Shown in pieces: positions 27,840-33,945 of a DNA stretch of 36,333 nucleotides; the first letter of the stretch is position 1; each line of letters opens with the position of its first letter. The translations under genes and the position numbers were made by a program. This DNA is from Chitinophagales bacterium (lineage in GTDB: Bacteria > Bacteroidota > Bacteroidia > Chitinophagales > JADJOU01). The DNA is taken from assembly GCA_030832185.1 (NCBI GenBank), contig JAURJQ010000012.1, positions 1 to 36,333 of the forward strand, written 5' to 3'. Under the pieces are notes generated by a model. That model searched no databases and had not been told where the DNA came from. It saw nothing but the letters and a program-made list of their open reading frames with translations.

Positions 27840-29507
27840 CTACTTCCCCTGCACCTTTGCCCAGTTATCTTTTAGTGTCACCGTGCGATTAAATATCAGT
27901 TTGTCTGAACAAGAGTTTCTGTCCAATACAAAATATCCCTTGCGAATGAATTGAAATGTTTGCCCTAGCTGAGCTATAGAAAGGGATGGTTCTATGTATG
28001 CTTTTGATATTATTTGTAGAGAATGAGAGTTGATGTATTCGAGAAAATCACCTTCTTCGGCGGCTGGATTTTCAACTTTGAATAATCTATCGTAGAGTCG
28101 AATTTCCGCACTTGCAGCATGAATTTGTGATACCCAGTGAATGGTTCCTTTCACATGGATCCCGCTAACATCGCTACCAGATTTGGATTCAGGTATGTAT
28201 TCGCATATGATTTCGGATAGTTCTCCTTGATCATTTTTTTTAAAATCAGTACACTTTATAATATAGGCGCCCTTAAGACGAACCATGGCGCCAGGAGCTA
28301 ATCGAAACCATTTCTTCTCCATTTCTTCTTTGAAGTCTTCGCGCTCTATCCATAGCTTATTTGAGAAGGGAACTTCTCTATGTCCGCCAGCTTCATCCTC
28401 AGGATTATTTTCAATAGATAGATTTTCTGAACTTCCATCTGGATAGTTCGTAATGGTCAATTGAATAGGATCTAATACGGCCATAACGCGCGCAGCAGAC
28501 TTATTTAGCTCCTCTCGTACGAAAAATTCCAAGAGGCCAATGTCCACAATATTCTCTCTTTTTCCTATCCCTATTCGATCGCAGAAATTGCGAATTGCAG
28601 CAGGAGGATAGCCTCTGCGGCGCATTCCGCTGATGGTAGGCATACGAGGATCATCCCATGATTCTACGTGTTTTTCCTGGACTAGTTGTAGAAGTTTACG
28701 CTTAGAAGTAATAGTATAGTTGACATTCCTTCTAGCGAACTCATATTGTTGACTCGGATATATTTCTAACTTCTCTATGGCCCAATCATAAAATTCTCTA
28801 TGTGGGATAAATTCCATAGTACAGATAGAATGTGTAATATGCTCTATGCTATCACTCTGACCATGTGCAAAATCGTACATAGGATAAATGCACCAGGTGT
28901 CGCTAGTTCTATGATGATGAGCCTTTTTAATCCGATATAAAATAGGATCTCGCATGAGCATATTCGTATGTGCCATATCTATTTTAGCACGAAGTGTTTT
29001 ACTCCCATCCGGAAATTCGCCATTTTTCATACGAGAAAATAAGTCGAGATTTTTTTCGATAGTCCTATCTCTGTATATACTGTTCGTTCCAGTAGAGGTA
29101 GGAGTCCCTTTTTGTTTGGCTATTTCTTCGCTAGTACTATCATCTACATAAGCTAGTCCTTTTTTAATTAGGCTTACAGCAAAATCATATAATTGACTAA
29201 AATAATCTGATGCATAAAGCTCATTTTTCCATTCAAATCCAAGCCACTGAATATCTTCTTTGATACTGTCTACATATTCTGTTTCTTCGGTAGAAGGGTT
29301 TGTATCATCAAATCGGAGGTTGGTATACCCTGGAAATTTTTTAGTCAGACCGAAATTAAGGCATATGCTACTCGCATGTCCTATATGCAGGTAGCCATTG
29401 GGTTCAGGAGGAAATCGAGTAACAATTTGCTTATATTTTCCTGTCTTTAAATCATTTTCAATGATTTCTTCTATAAAATTTAAACTCTCTGCAGCCGAAT
29501 CCATCAT
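27840..29507 (-). CDS. glnS: Glutaminyl-tRNA synthetase (glnS)
   Basis: A class I aminoacyl-tRNA synthetase of 555 aa. The HIGH motif is at residues 41-44 (PEPNGYLHIGHA), and the KMSKS-equivalent loop is TSKRK at 267-271. GlnRS-type stretches include RFDDTNPSTEETEYVDSIKE, SDTWCIYPMYDFAHGQSDS and GMRRRGYPPAAIRNFC, and the C-terminal half is the anticodon-binding beta-barrel domain. It charges tRNA-Gln directly with glutamine, so this organism need not rely on the GatCAB transamidation route for Gln. It follows the META-domain gene by 3 bp. Confidence 0.96.
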   Translation of the reverse strand: MMDSAAESLNFIEEIIENDLKTGKYKQIVTRFPPEPNGYLHIGHASSICLNFGLTKKFPGYTNLRFDDTNPSTEETEYVDSIKEDIQWLGFEWKNELYASDYFSQLYDFAVSLIKKGLAYVDDSTSEEIAKQKGTPTSTGTNSIYRDRTIEKNLDLFSRMKNGEFPDGSKTLRAKIDMAHTNMLMRDPILYRIKKAHHHRTSDTWCIYPMYDFAHGQSDSIEHITHSICTMEFIPHREFYDWAIEKLEIYPSQQYEFARRNVNYTITSKRKLLQLVQEKHVESWDDPRMPTISGMRRRGYPPAAIRNFCDRIGIGKRENIVDIGLLEFFVREELNKSAARVMAVLDPIQLTITNYPDGSSENLSIENNPEDEAGGHREVPFSNKLWIEREDFKEEMEKKWFRLAPGAMVRLKGAYIIKCTDFKKNDQGELSEIICEYIPESKSGSDVSGIHVKGTIHWVSQIHAASAEIRLYDRLFKVENPAAEEGDFLEYINSHSLQIISKAYIEPSLSIAQLGQTFQFIRKGYFVLDRNSCSDKLIFNRTVTLKDNWAKVQGK

Positions 29508-29510
29508 GGG

Positions 29511-30296
29511 TTATCTTCTCTTCTTTTTTTTGTTCGTCTTCTTTTTCACTGCTTTTTCTTTAGTTTTTTTCCCTCGCCCTTTTTCACGTTTAGATTTTCT
29601 GGCTTTAACTTTCTTGCCACCACGTCCTTTTCTTTCTTTTACTGATTTCCCGCGTTTATATTTGGAAATTTTTCCTTTTTTTGCCTTCGATTGCAAGACT
29701 ATAAGCTCTCTGCGTTCGGCTTTGGTTAGTTTTTTCTTCTTGAGCTTTTTCTCTAATAGAGCTTTTCTTTGTTGTTGTTTTTTCGTGAGTTTATGCCCTC
29801 TGTCCTCATCGTCGAATTTATAAGAGGATCTCGTTTCAGTCTCTCTTCTAGCTGGAGGGGGGCTATATGTGCTTTGAGCCTTTGTAAATTGGGCATAGTA
29901 GACCAATACATCGTTGCTCGTATTGATAAGTCTAAATTCATCAGCGCCTTCTTCATACTCTATGGTATGACTCTGAGCCAATGCATTAAAATACTCTGAT
30001 TCATCGAGAGAGAGTGAGTTACAGGCCATGCGAGTAGACATGACTTTTTCAATATATAGCGAATTTCCATTGATGGTAAATTTCGTGTGATATGCATTGC
30101 AACCGCCATTTCCTCTAATACTTCCGCCACTAAACTGCAGCGTAGGAGCATTTGAGTTCCCTCCTAGATTATGCTCTTGGCTATTGATAGTCGCCTGTTT
30201 CAGTCTCCAGAATTTATTAGATAAGAAATAGGATATCTGGGCCTGAGAAGCCACCGTGAGGGCTAATGATAATATTAAAAGTAGTAATCGCTTCAT
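29511..30296 (-). CDS. META domain protein with a very basic C-terminal tail
   Basis: A signal peptide (MKRLLLLILSLALTVASQAQ) is followed by one META domain (about residues 26-140; KFWRLKQATINSQ, then FSGGSIRGNGGCNAYHTKF and STRMACNS), as in HslJ-like envelope proteins. From residue 168 the last 94 residues are about half Lys plus Arg (48 of 94), ending in NKKKKRR. Such a tail on an exported protein is unusual; it could bind lipopolysaccharide, nucleic acid or another acidic polymer. It lies between the pterin dehydratase gene (16 bp) and glnS (3 bp), probably in one transcript. Confidence 0.8.
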   Translation of the reverse strand: MKRLLLLILSLALTVASQAQISYFLSNKFWRLKQATINSQEHNLGGNSNAPTLQFSGGSIRGNGGCNAYHTKFTINGNSLYIEKVMSTRMACNSLSLDESEYFNALAQSHTIEYEEGADEFRLINTSNDVLVYYAQFTKAQSTYSPPPARRETETRSSYKFDDEDRGHKLTKKQQQRKALLEKKLKKKKLTKAERRELIVLQSKAKKGKISKYKRGKSVKERKGRGGKKVKARKSKREKGRGKKTKEKAVKKKTNKKKKRR

Positions 30297-30312
30297 GTTA
30301 ACGTAAGAGTGT

Positions 30313-30546
30313 TTATATTTTGTCTATGGCTTCAGCTAATTTTCTATCTTTTTCAGTAACTATATTCCCAGCATCGTGCGTAGTGAGATCTATAGTTACT
30401 TTATTATATACATTAGACCAGTTGGGGTGATGATTCATTGCCTCCGAGAGAAAAGCTACTCTGGTCATAAAACTAAAGGCTTCTTGAAAATTTTTGAATT
30501 CAAAAGTTTTAGTTAATAAGTTGTTTTTTTCTTCCCACATAATCAT
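30313..30546 (-). CDS. 4a-hydroxytetrahydrobiopterin dehydratase
   Basis: The small protein (77 aa) matches pterin-4a-carbinolamine dehydratase: [20 protein letters not shown] (His39, His40) and TTHDAG near residues 55-60 carry the conserved histidines. The family dehydrates 4a-hydroxy-tetrahydropterin for recycling, usually alongside phenylalanine hydroxylase, which is not in this window; some members serve molybdenum cofactor enzymes. ATG at 30546; a second ATG two codons later is possible. First gene of a run with the META-domain and glnS genes. Confidence 0.9.
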   Translation of the reverse strand: MIMWEEKNNLLTKTFEFKNFQEAFSFMTRVAFLSEAMNHHPNWSNVYNKVTIDLTTHDAGNIVTEKDRKLAEAIDKI

Positions 30547-30565
30547 TTATAAAGTCTAAAGGTAG

Positions 30566-30573
30566 CAAATTTA
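30566..30573 (-). promoter_or_regulatory. Candidate -7 promoter element, pterin dehydratase-META-glnS run
   Basis: On the minus strand this reads TAAATTTG, a match to TAnnTTTG, 19 bp before the pterin dehydratase start and downstream of rnpB. The -33 region reads GGTTTAG, near but not TTTG. Confidence 0.4.
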
Positions 30574-30612
30574 GAAAAAAAAGTGTCTAAACCTTGGTTA
30601 TAAATACAAAAA

Positions 30613-31016
30613 TCTGCAAATACCTAAGCCGGATTCTGTAATCCAGTCATTTCTGACCAGACGACTATCATTTATCTAGTCTCGTCATTGCTGACGAGAT
30701 CTAACGACCTACCCTTCTTGATTTCCATTAGATTTTCATCCTCTGGAGCGAGACGAGCAGCCTCATACAAGATATATTTGGTCTTTCAGCGTCTAGGGTT
30801 TATCCCTCTGGTTGGTCGCCCAATCAGATCGTGAGCTCTTACCTCGCGTTTTCACCCTTATCTCATCAATAAATTGATAAGACGGTTATTTTCTGTGACA
30901 CTTTCCATTCTCGCAGGTTTGAATTGCGAGATCTACCCGTTAGGTAGTAGACCGCTCTGTGCTGTCCGGACTTTCCTCTTCGTATATTTCAACGCAGCGA
31001 TAGTCGTACTTGCAGA
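30613..31016 (-). ncRNA. rnpB: RNase P RNA (rnpB), type A
   Basis: On the minus strand the molecule starts with TCTGCAAGTAC and ends with GTATTTGCAGA, an 11-bp P1 helix (one G-T pair). The universal 5' core GAAGAGGAAAGTCCGGACA is at 30963-30981, and the 3' core ACAGAATCCGGCTTA at 30625-30639. A central GGGTGAAAACGCGAGGTAAGAGC region and terminal hairpins lie between, all as in bacterial type A. Length is about 404 nt. It is the catalytic RNA that trims tRNA 5' leaders. Its 5' end is only 7 bp after the pfkB-family stop codon, so its promoter lies inside that gene or it is processed from a joint transcript. Confidence 0.96.
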
Positions 31017-31023
31017 TATAATT

Positions 31024-31950
31024 TTACTCTTCAATACTGATGTCGAATTGGGATAAACTCACAAATTCTTCTACTCTATCATGTATTTCTTCTATATCTA
31101 GTTCCTTTAGTCTCTCAGTTCCGAATTTCTCTACACAGAAGCTAGCCATAGCTGAACCATAAATTATGGCTCGTTTCATATTGTCAAATGAAGTATCCCC
31201 TGTCTTGGCTATATAACCTATAAAGCCACCTGCAAAAGTATCTCCTGCACCTGTCGGGTCGAAAACCTCTTCTAAAGGTAAAGCTGGAGCAAAAAAGATG
31301 TTGTTTTCATGAAATAATAATGCTCCGTTTTCGCCTTTTTTTATAATTAAGTATTTGGGTCCGAAATCTAAAATTTTCTTAGCTGCTTTGACCAATGAAT
31401 ATTCGCCAGATAGCTGTCTAGCCTCACTATCATTAATAGTTAGCACATCTACCTTAGCTATGACTGCTTTCAATTTATCTAAAGCTATATCCATCCAAAA
31501 ATTCATCGTATCTAGTACGACTAATTTAGGTTTTGAAGACATCTGATCTATCACTTTCATTTGAAGGTCTGGATCAATATTTCCCAAAAGTACGTAATCA
31601 CTAGTTTTATAGGCTTCAGGTAATATTGGATTGAATTCTAATAAAACATTCAAGTCTGTTACTAAAGTATCTCTCGTATTCATATCCATGTGATATACTC
31701 CACTCCAAAAGAAGGACTTTCCATCCTGCTTCACCTCTACTCCTGTGACATCCGCACCTCTAGCTTTTAGATTCTCCATCTCTTGAAAATCAAAATCACC
31801 ACCAACTATAGATACCAAATTAATAGGCTTATGAAAAAAAGATGCTGAATAGGCGATATACGTGGCAGCGCCACCTATGATCTTATCCGTCTGTCCAAAA
31901 GGAGTTTTTATAGCATCATATGCCATAGTTCCTACTACTAGTATGCTCAT
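31024..31950 (-). CDS. PfkB family sugar/nucleoside kinase
   Basis: The protein (308 aa) shows both PfkB signatures: an N-terminal GGAATYIAYSASFF (residues 26-39) and the C-terminal anion hole DPTGAGDTFAGGF (231-243), whose Asp237 is the catalytic base. It phosphorylates a sugar or nucleoside with ATP. VVLDTMNFW and TINDSEARQLSG lie between. Substrate cannot be told; adenosine-, ribo- and fructokinase-like members share this pattern. The gene is divergent from the tRNA-Asn cluster and sits directly before rnpB. Confidence 0.9.
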   Translation of the reverse strand: MSILVVGTMAYDAIKTPFGQTDKIIGGAATYIAYSASFFHKPINLVSIVGGDFDFQEMENLKARGADVTGVEVKQDGKSFFWSGVYHMDMNTRDTLVTDLNVLLEFNPILPEAYKTSDYVLLGNIDPDLQMKVIDQMSSKPKLVVLDTMNFWMDIALDKLKAVIAKVDVLTINDSEARQLSGEYSLVKAAKKILDFGPKYLIIKKGENGALLFHENNIFFAPALPLEEVFDPTGAGDTFAGGFIGYIAKTGDTSFDNMKRAIIYGSAMASFCVEKFGTERLKELDIEEIHDRVEEFVSLSQFDISIEE

Positions 31951-31987
31951 TTTAAATGAATTATTTTAATTGTAAAAAAAAAGTTCG

Positions 31988-31995
31988 CAAATATA
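31988..31995 (-). promoter_or_regulatory. -7 promoter element of the PfkB-family gene
   Basis: On the minus strand it reads TATATTTG, the consensus TAnnTTTG, 37 bp before the ATG. It is half of a divergent pair with 32006-32013. Confidence 0.55.
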
Positions 31996-32005
31996 CCAAT
32001 TCCTT

Positions 32006-32013
32006 TATATTTG
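32006..32013 (+). promoter_or_regulatory. -7 promoter element of the tRNA-Asn cluster
   Basis: TATATTTG fits TAnnTTTG. A TTCG 18 bp upstream (31984-31987) is close to the -33 TTG. The promoter lies 25 bp before the disrupted tRNA fragment at 32039, and so would drive the fragment and the intact tRNA-Asn together. Confidence 0.6.
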
Positions 32014-32038
32014 CACTCGCTTTTGAAAAAGAACATTT

Positions 32039-32090
32039 TCTAGCTTAGCTCAGTTGGTTGAGTCCCGAACGTGCGGGATTAATTAGAGGG
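32039..32090 (+). pseudogene. tRNA-Asn 5' fragment disrupted by the palindrome
   Basis: TCTAGCT, TA and GCTCAGTTGGTT match the start of the intact tRNA-Asn at 32120 with a changed acceptor base and the D arm shortened by one A. From 32063 the palindrome replaces the anticodon stem, and TTAATTAGAGG resumes tRNA-like sequence before all similarity ends near 32090. No anticodon or T arm remains, so it is not a tRNA. Confidence 0.7.
32063..32078. repeat. 16-bp palindrome in tRNA fragment (site 2)
   Basis: TCCCGAACGTGCGGGA differs from the other two copies by one base (A for C at position 6), which breaks one pair of the inverted repeat. It sits between GAG and TTAAT of the tRNA fragment, the same position as site 3. 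Confidence 0.85.
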
Positions 32091-32119
32091 GCAAAAGAGA
32101 GTAGAAAAAAGAGATAAAA

Positions 32120-32193
32120 TCTCGCTTAGCTCAGTTGGTTAGAGCATCTGACTGTTAATCAGAGGGTCGCTGGTTCAAGTCCAGCAGCGAGAG
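32120..32193 (+). tRNA. tRNA-Asn (anticodon GTT)
   Basis: A 74-nt cloverleaf folds with no mismatches: acceptor TCTCGCT/AGCGAGA, D arm GCTC/GAGC, anticodon stem TCTGA/TCAGA around CTGTTAA (anticodon GTT), T stem GCTGG/CCAGC around TTCAAGT, discriminator G. No CCA is encoded. It is followed directly by a strong terminator. The 3' half plus the terminator is duplicated at 32543-32613. Confidence 0.96.
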
Positions 32194-32225
32194 CTTGAGA
32201 GGAGTCCAACAGGGCTCCTTTTTTA
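32155..32225. repeat. 71-bp direct repeat, copy 1 (tRNA-Asn 3' half plus terminator)
   Basis: From TTAATCAGAGG inside the anticodon arm through the terminator T-run, this is identical to 32543-32613. The two copies are offset by 388 bp and bracket the GIY-YIG gene. Confidence 0.9.
32200..32224 (+). terminator. Rho-independent terminator after tRNA-Asn
   Basis: AGGAGTCC pairs with GGGCTCCT (one G-T) around the loop AACA, followed by six Ts. An identical terminator is at 32588-32612. Confidence 0.93.
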
Positions 32226-32240
32226 TTAAAATTCAGTATC

Positions 32241-32546
32241 ATGTTTTATATATACATCATTTATTCAGAGACGGCAGATAAGTATTATACGGGTTATTCG
32301 GAAGATCCATGGTCGCGTATTATTCAGCATAATGAGAATAAATTGGATAAATATACCGGCAAGTATGACAATTGGAAATTAGCGGCGGTATTAGCGGCTT
32401 CAGAAGAACGAGGAGAAGCTATGAAGTTAGAAAAATTTATTAAGAAGCAAAAGACGAAAAAGTTGATTGATAAACTTATCAATCCGGATTTTGTATTGAC
32501 GGGAGCATTAGCTCAGTTGGTTAGAGTCCCGCACGTGCGGGATTAA
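32241..32546 (+). CDS. GIY-YIG nuclease family protein ending in a tRNA-derived tail
   Basis: Residues 1-80 are a compact GIY-YIG domain of the UvrC/YhbQ superfamily: YIYIIY, then YYTGYS, with Arg26 (WSRIIQHN), His30 and Glu64 (MKLEKFIKK) as likely catalytic residues. Residues 88-101, GALAQLVRVPHVRD, are encoded by the D arm of a tRNA fragment and the 16-bp palindrome; the TAA stop is formed at the palindrome's right edge. The original stop codon was probably lost or displaced. The gene lies between tRNA-Asn and its half-copy, starting 16 bp after the tRNA terminator. It may act in DNA repair or as part of a mobile element; the role is not known. Confidence 0.85.
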   Translation: MFYIYIIYSETADKYYTGYSEDPWSRIIQHNENKLDKYTGKYDNWKLAAVLAASEERGEAMKLEKFIKKQKTKKLIDKLINPDFVLTGALAQLVRVPHVRD

Positions 32547-32580
32547 TCAGAGGGTCGCTGGTTCAAGTCCAGCAGCGAGA
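32501..32580 (+). pseudogene. Chimeric tRNA remnant disrupted by the palindrome
   Basis: The 5' end, GGGAGCA plus TTAGCTCAGTTGGTTAGAG, has the acceptor of a different tRNA. After the palindrome, 32543-32580 is exactly the 3' half of tRNA-Asn. The acceptor strands GGGAGCA and AGCGAGA cannot pair and the anticodon is missing, so no tRNA can fold. The junction suggests recombination between tRNA genes in the shared D-arm sequence. It overlaps the end of the GIY-YIG gene. Confidence 0.8.
32527..32542. repeat. 16-bp palindrome in tRNA remnant (site 3)
   Basis: TCCCGCACGTGCGGGA, identical to site 1 at 120-135 some 32 kb away, lies between GAG and TTAATC. In the intact tRNA-Asn the same interval is the 10 bp CATCTGACTG, so the palindrome replaced the 5' anticodon stem and part of the loop. 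Confidence 0.9.
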
Positions 32581-32613
32581 GCTTGAGAGGAGTCCAACAG
32601 GGCTCCTTTTTTA
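32543..32613. repeat. 71-bp direct repeat, copy 2
   Basis: This is the second copy of 32155-32225, including tRNA-Asn 3' half and terminator, and it starts immediately after the palindrome. Confidence 0.9.
32588..32612 (+). terminator. Rho-independent terminator, duplicated copy
   Basis: Same 8-bp stem, AACA loop and T-run as 32200-32224. It would end transcription of the GIY-YIG gene. Confidence 0.9.
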
Positions 32614-32667
32614 TAATTACAAGCTATGTTATATATTTATGTTAATCCTTAATAGTGGTCTTTCTCT

Positions 32668-33336
32668 TTAAAAATTGTACCCAAAGCCAATTAGTCCACC
32701 GCCGGTTAGTAGCCAATCATCACTAGAATTCACAACTCCATTATCTTTTATCGACTGAAACAATTGAATGCCGCCGCTAACCTCCATGTTAAAAGAAAAC
32801 TTTGGACTAATATAAACATTGAAGCCACCATCTATAAGTGGAGCAAAAAACTGCCTAGTCCTAGTAAATTTTTGATAAGTACCTGGAACCCATGTGAATC
32901 CTTCAGAATGAAGAGACTTGCTCATACCGTAAAATAGTCTCATCCCTAAATAAAGATCGAAATGGTCGAATGTAAAACTCTTTCGTATTCCAGGGGAAAT
33001 CGAAAAGCTATATGATGTGGCTAAGGTCTCGTCAGTTATAGAGTTGCTCGCATTTTCTACATCGTAGTATTGATAGCTAATCGGAAAAATTATCGACCAA
33101 GAATGTGTATCAGCAATATATCGTTCGTATTGAATCTGAAACCCTAATCCAAAATCATTTGTAGCAAATGGGTACACGGATATTTTATTGCGAGGCCAAT
33201 CGGACTTTTCAGCAGATTGTCCATTTATCAATTTTTCAGCATTTCCAGTTTCTATTTTATATATAGCAGTAGACTCTTGTGCCAATAATCTTATCGAGGA
33301 ATCTAAAACAAAGAAAATAAATAATATTCTTAGCAT
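32668..33336 (-). CDS. Outer-membrane beta-barrel protein, 222 aa
   Basis: A signal peptide (about residues 1-20, ending LLAQ) is followed by alternating strands such as GLGFQIQYERYI, FDLYLGMRLFYG and FSFNMEVSGGIQLF, and a C-terminal strand ending GFGYNF, the usual barrel signature. No enzyme or receptor motif is seen. It is transcribed alone, away from the decayed gene at 33511-33850. Function unknown. Confidence 0.75.
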   Translation of the reverse strand: MLRILFIFFVLDSSIRLLAQESTAIYKIETGNAEKLINGQSAEKSDWPRNKISVYPFATNDFGLGFQIQYERYIADTHSWSIIFPISYQYYDVENASNSITDETLATSYSFSISPGIRKSFTFDHFDLYLGMRLFYGMSKSLHSEGFTWVPGTYQKFTRTRQFFAPLIDGGFNVYISPKFSFNMEVSGGIQLFQSIKDNGVVNSSDDWLLTGGGLIGFGYNF

Positions 33337-33510
33337 AATTAGTGCATTTAAGAATCGAATATAGTATAATCAATCAAAGTTAGCTTAACTATCAAGAAAG
33401 GCAAAAATAATTATCTCTACACTAGTTGATTCATAGCACTATCAGCTTAATTATTCGTCTTCATCTAATCACAAGTGTATTAGTTCATAAATATAATGAT
33501 GAGCACTTAT

Positions 33511-33850
33511 CTATAACTTCTTTCCTATACAAGTAGAAAGCTTTCTAGTTTCGTCGTACATTTTTTCGCTTACTTTAAAGATTTCTTTACCTTCTTCTTT
33601 TATAGACTTACCTAATTGGCTTGAAAATGAAGTCTTACTAACATATTTGCACCATTAGCATTACAAGACAACAAGAAAATATAATTTTCATCAGAATGAA
33701 GACTTATCTTAGCGGAGGTCATGATTTTAAAATCAGATGGTAGTTCAATGTTTAAAATGGTTTCACCACCAGTGCTATCATAGTCTTCTGTGTAAATTTT
33801 ATCAGTTGTTCGGTTTTTGCTATGGCGTTTTTCAGCACGAGGAACTTTTT
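33511..33850 (-). pseudogene. Decayed gene of unknown function
   Basis: On the minus strand a stretch of about 79 codons with no start codon runs from 33850 (VPRAEKRHSKNRTT, GGETILNIELPSDFKIM, ISLHSDENYIFLLSCNANG) to a stop at 33612. The next frame takes over near 33640 and continues as FSSQLGKSIKEEGKEIFKVS to a stop at 33511 after CIGKKL. The joined sequence reads like one protein whose 5' end is lost and whose frame is broken once. The remaining bases of the 600-bp gap (33337-33510 and 33851-33945) show no gene. Confidence 0.6.
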
Positions 33851-33945
33851 ACAGAATATCTATAGTATAAGGTTTTATTTAACCTGCTATACTAATAAGG
33901 ATTAGTCGTAAAATTATTATTAACTTCGTTGATAATTTGCAATCT

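Noticed and set aside
29398-29823. 141-codon plus-strand frame rich in Phe, Leu and Ser
   Set aside because: It is the reverse of the Lys/Arg-rich tail of the META-domain gene and of the glnS start, so its composition is a by-product.
30640-30700. GC-rich hairpins resembling terminators after the pterin dehydratase region
   Set aside because: They are internal helices of the RNase P RNA on the minus strand.
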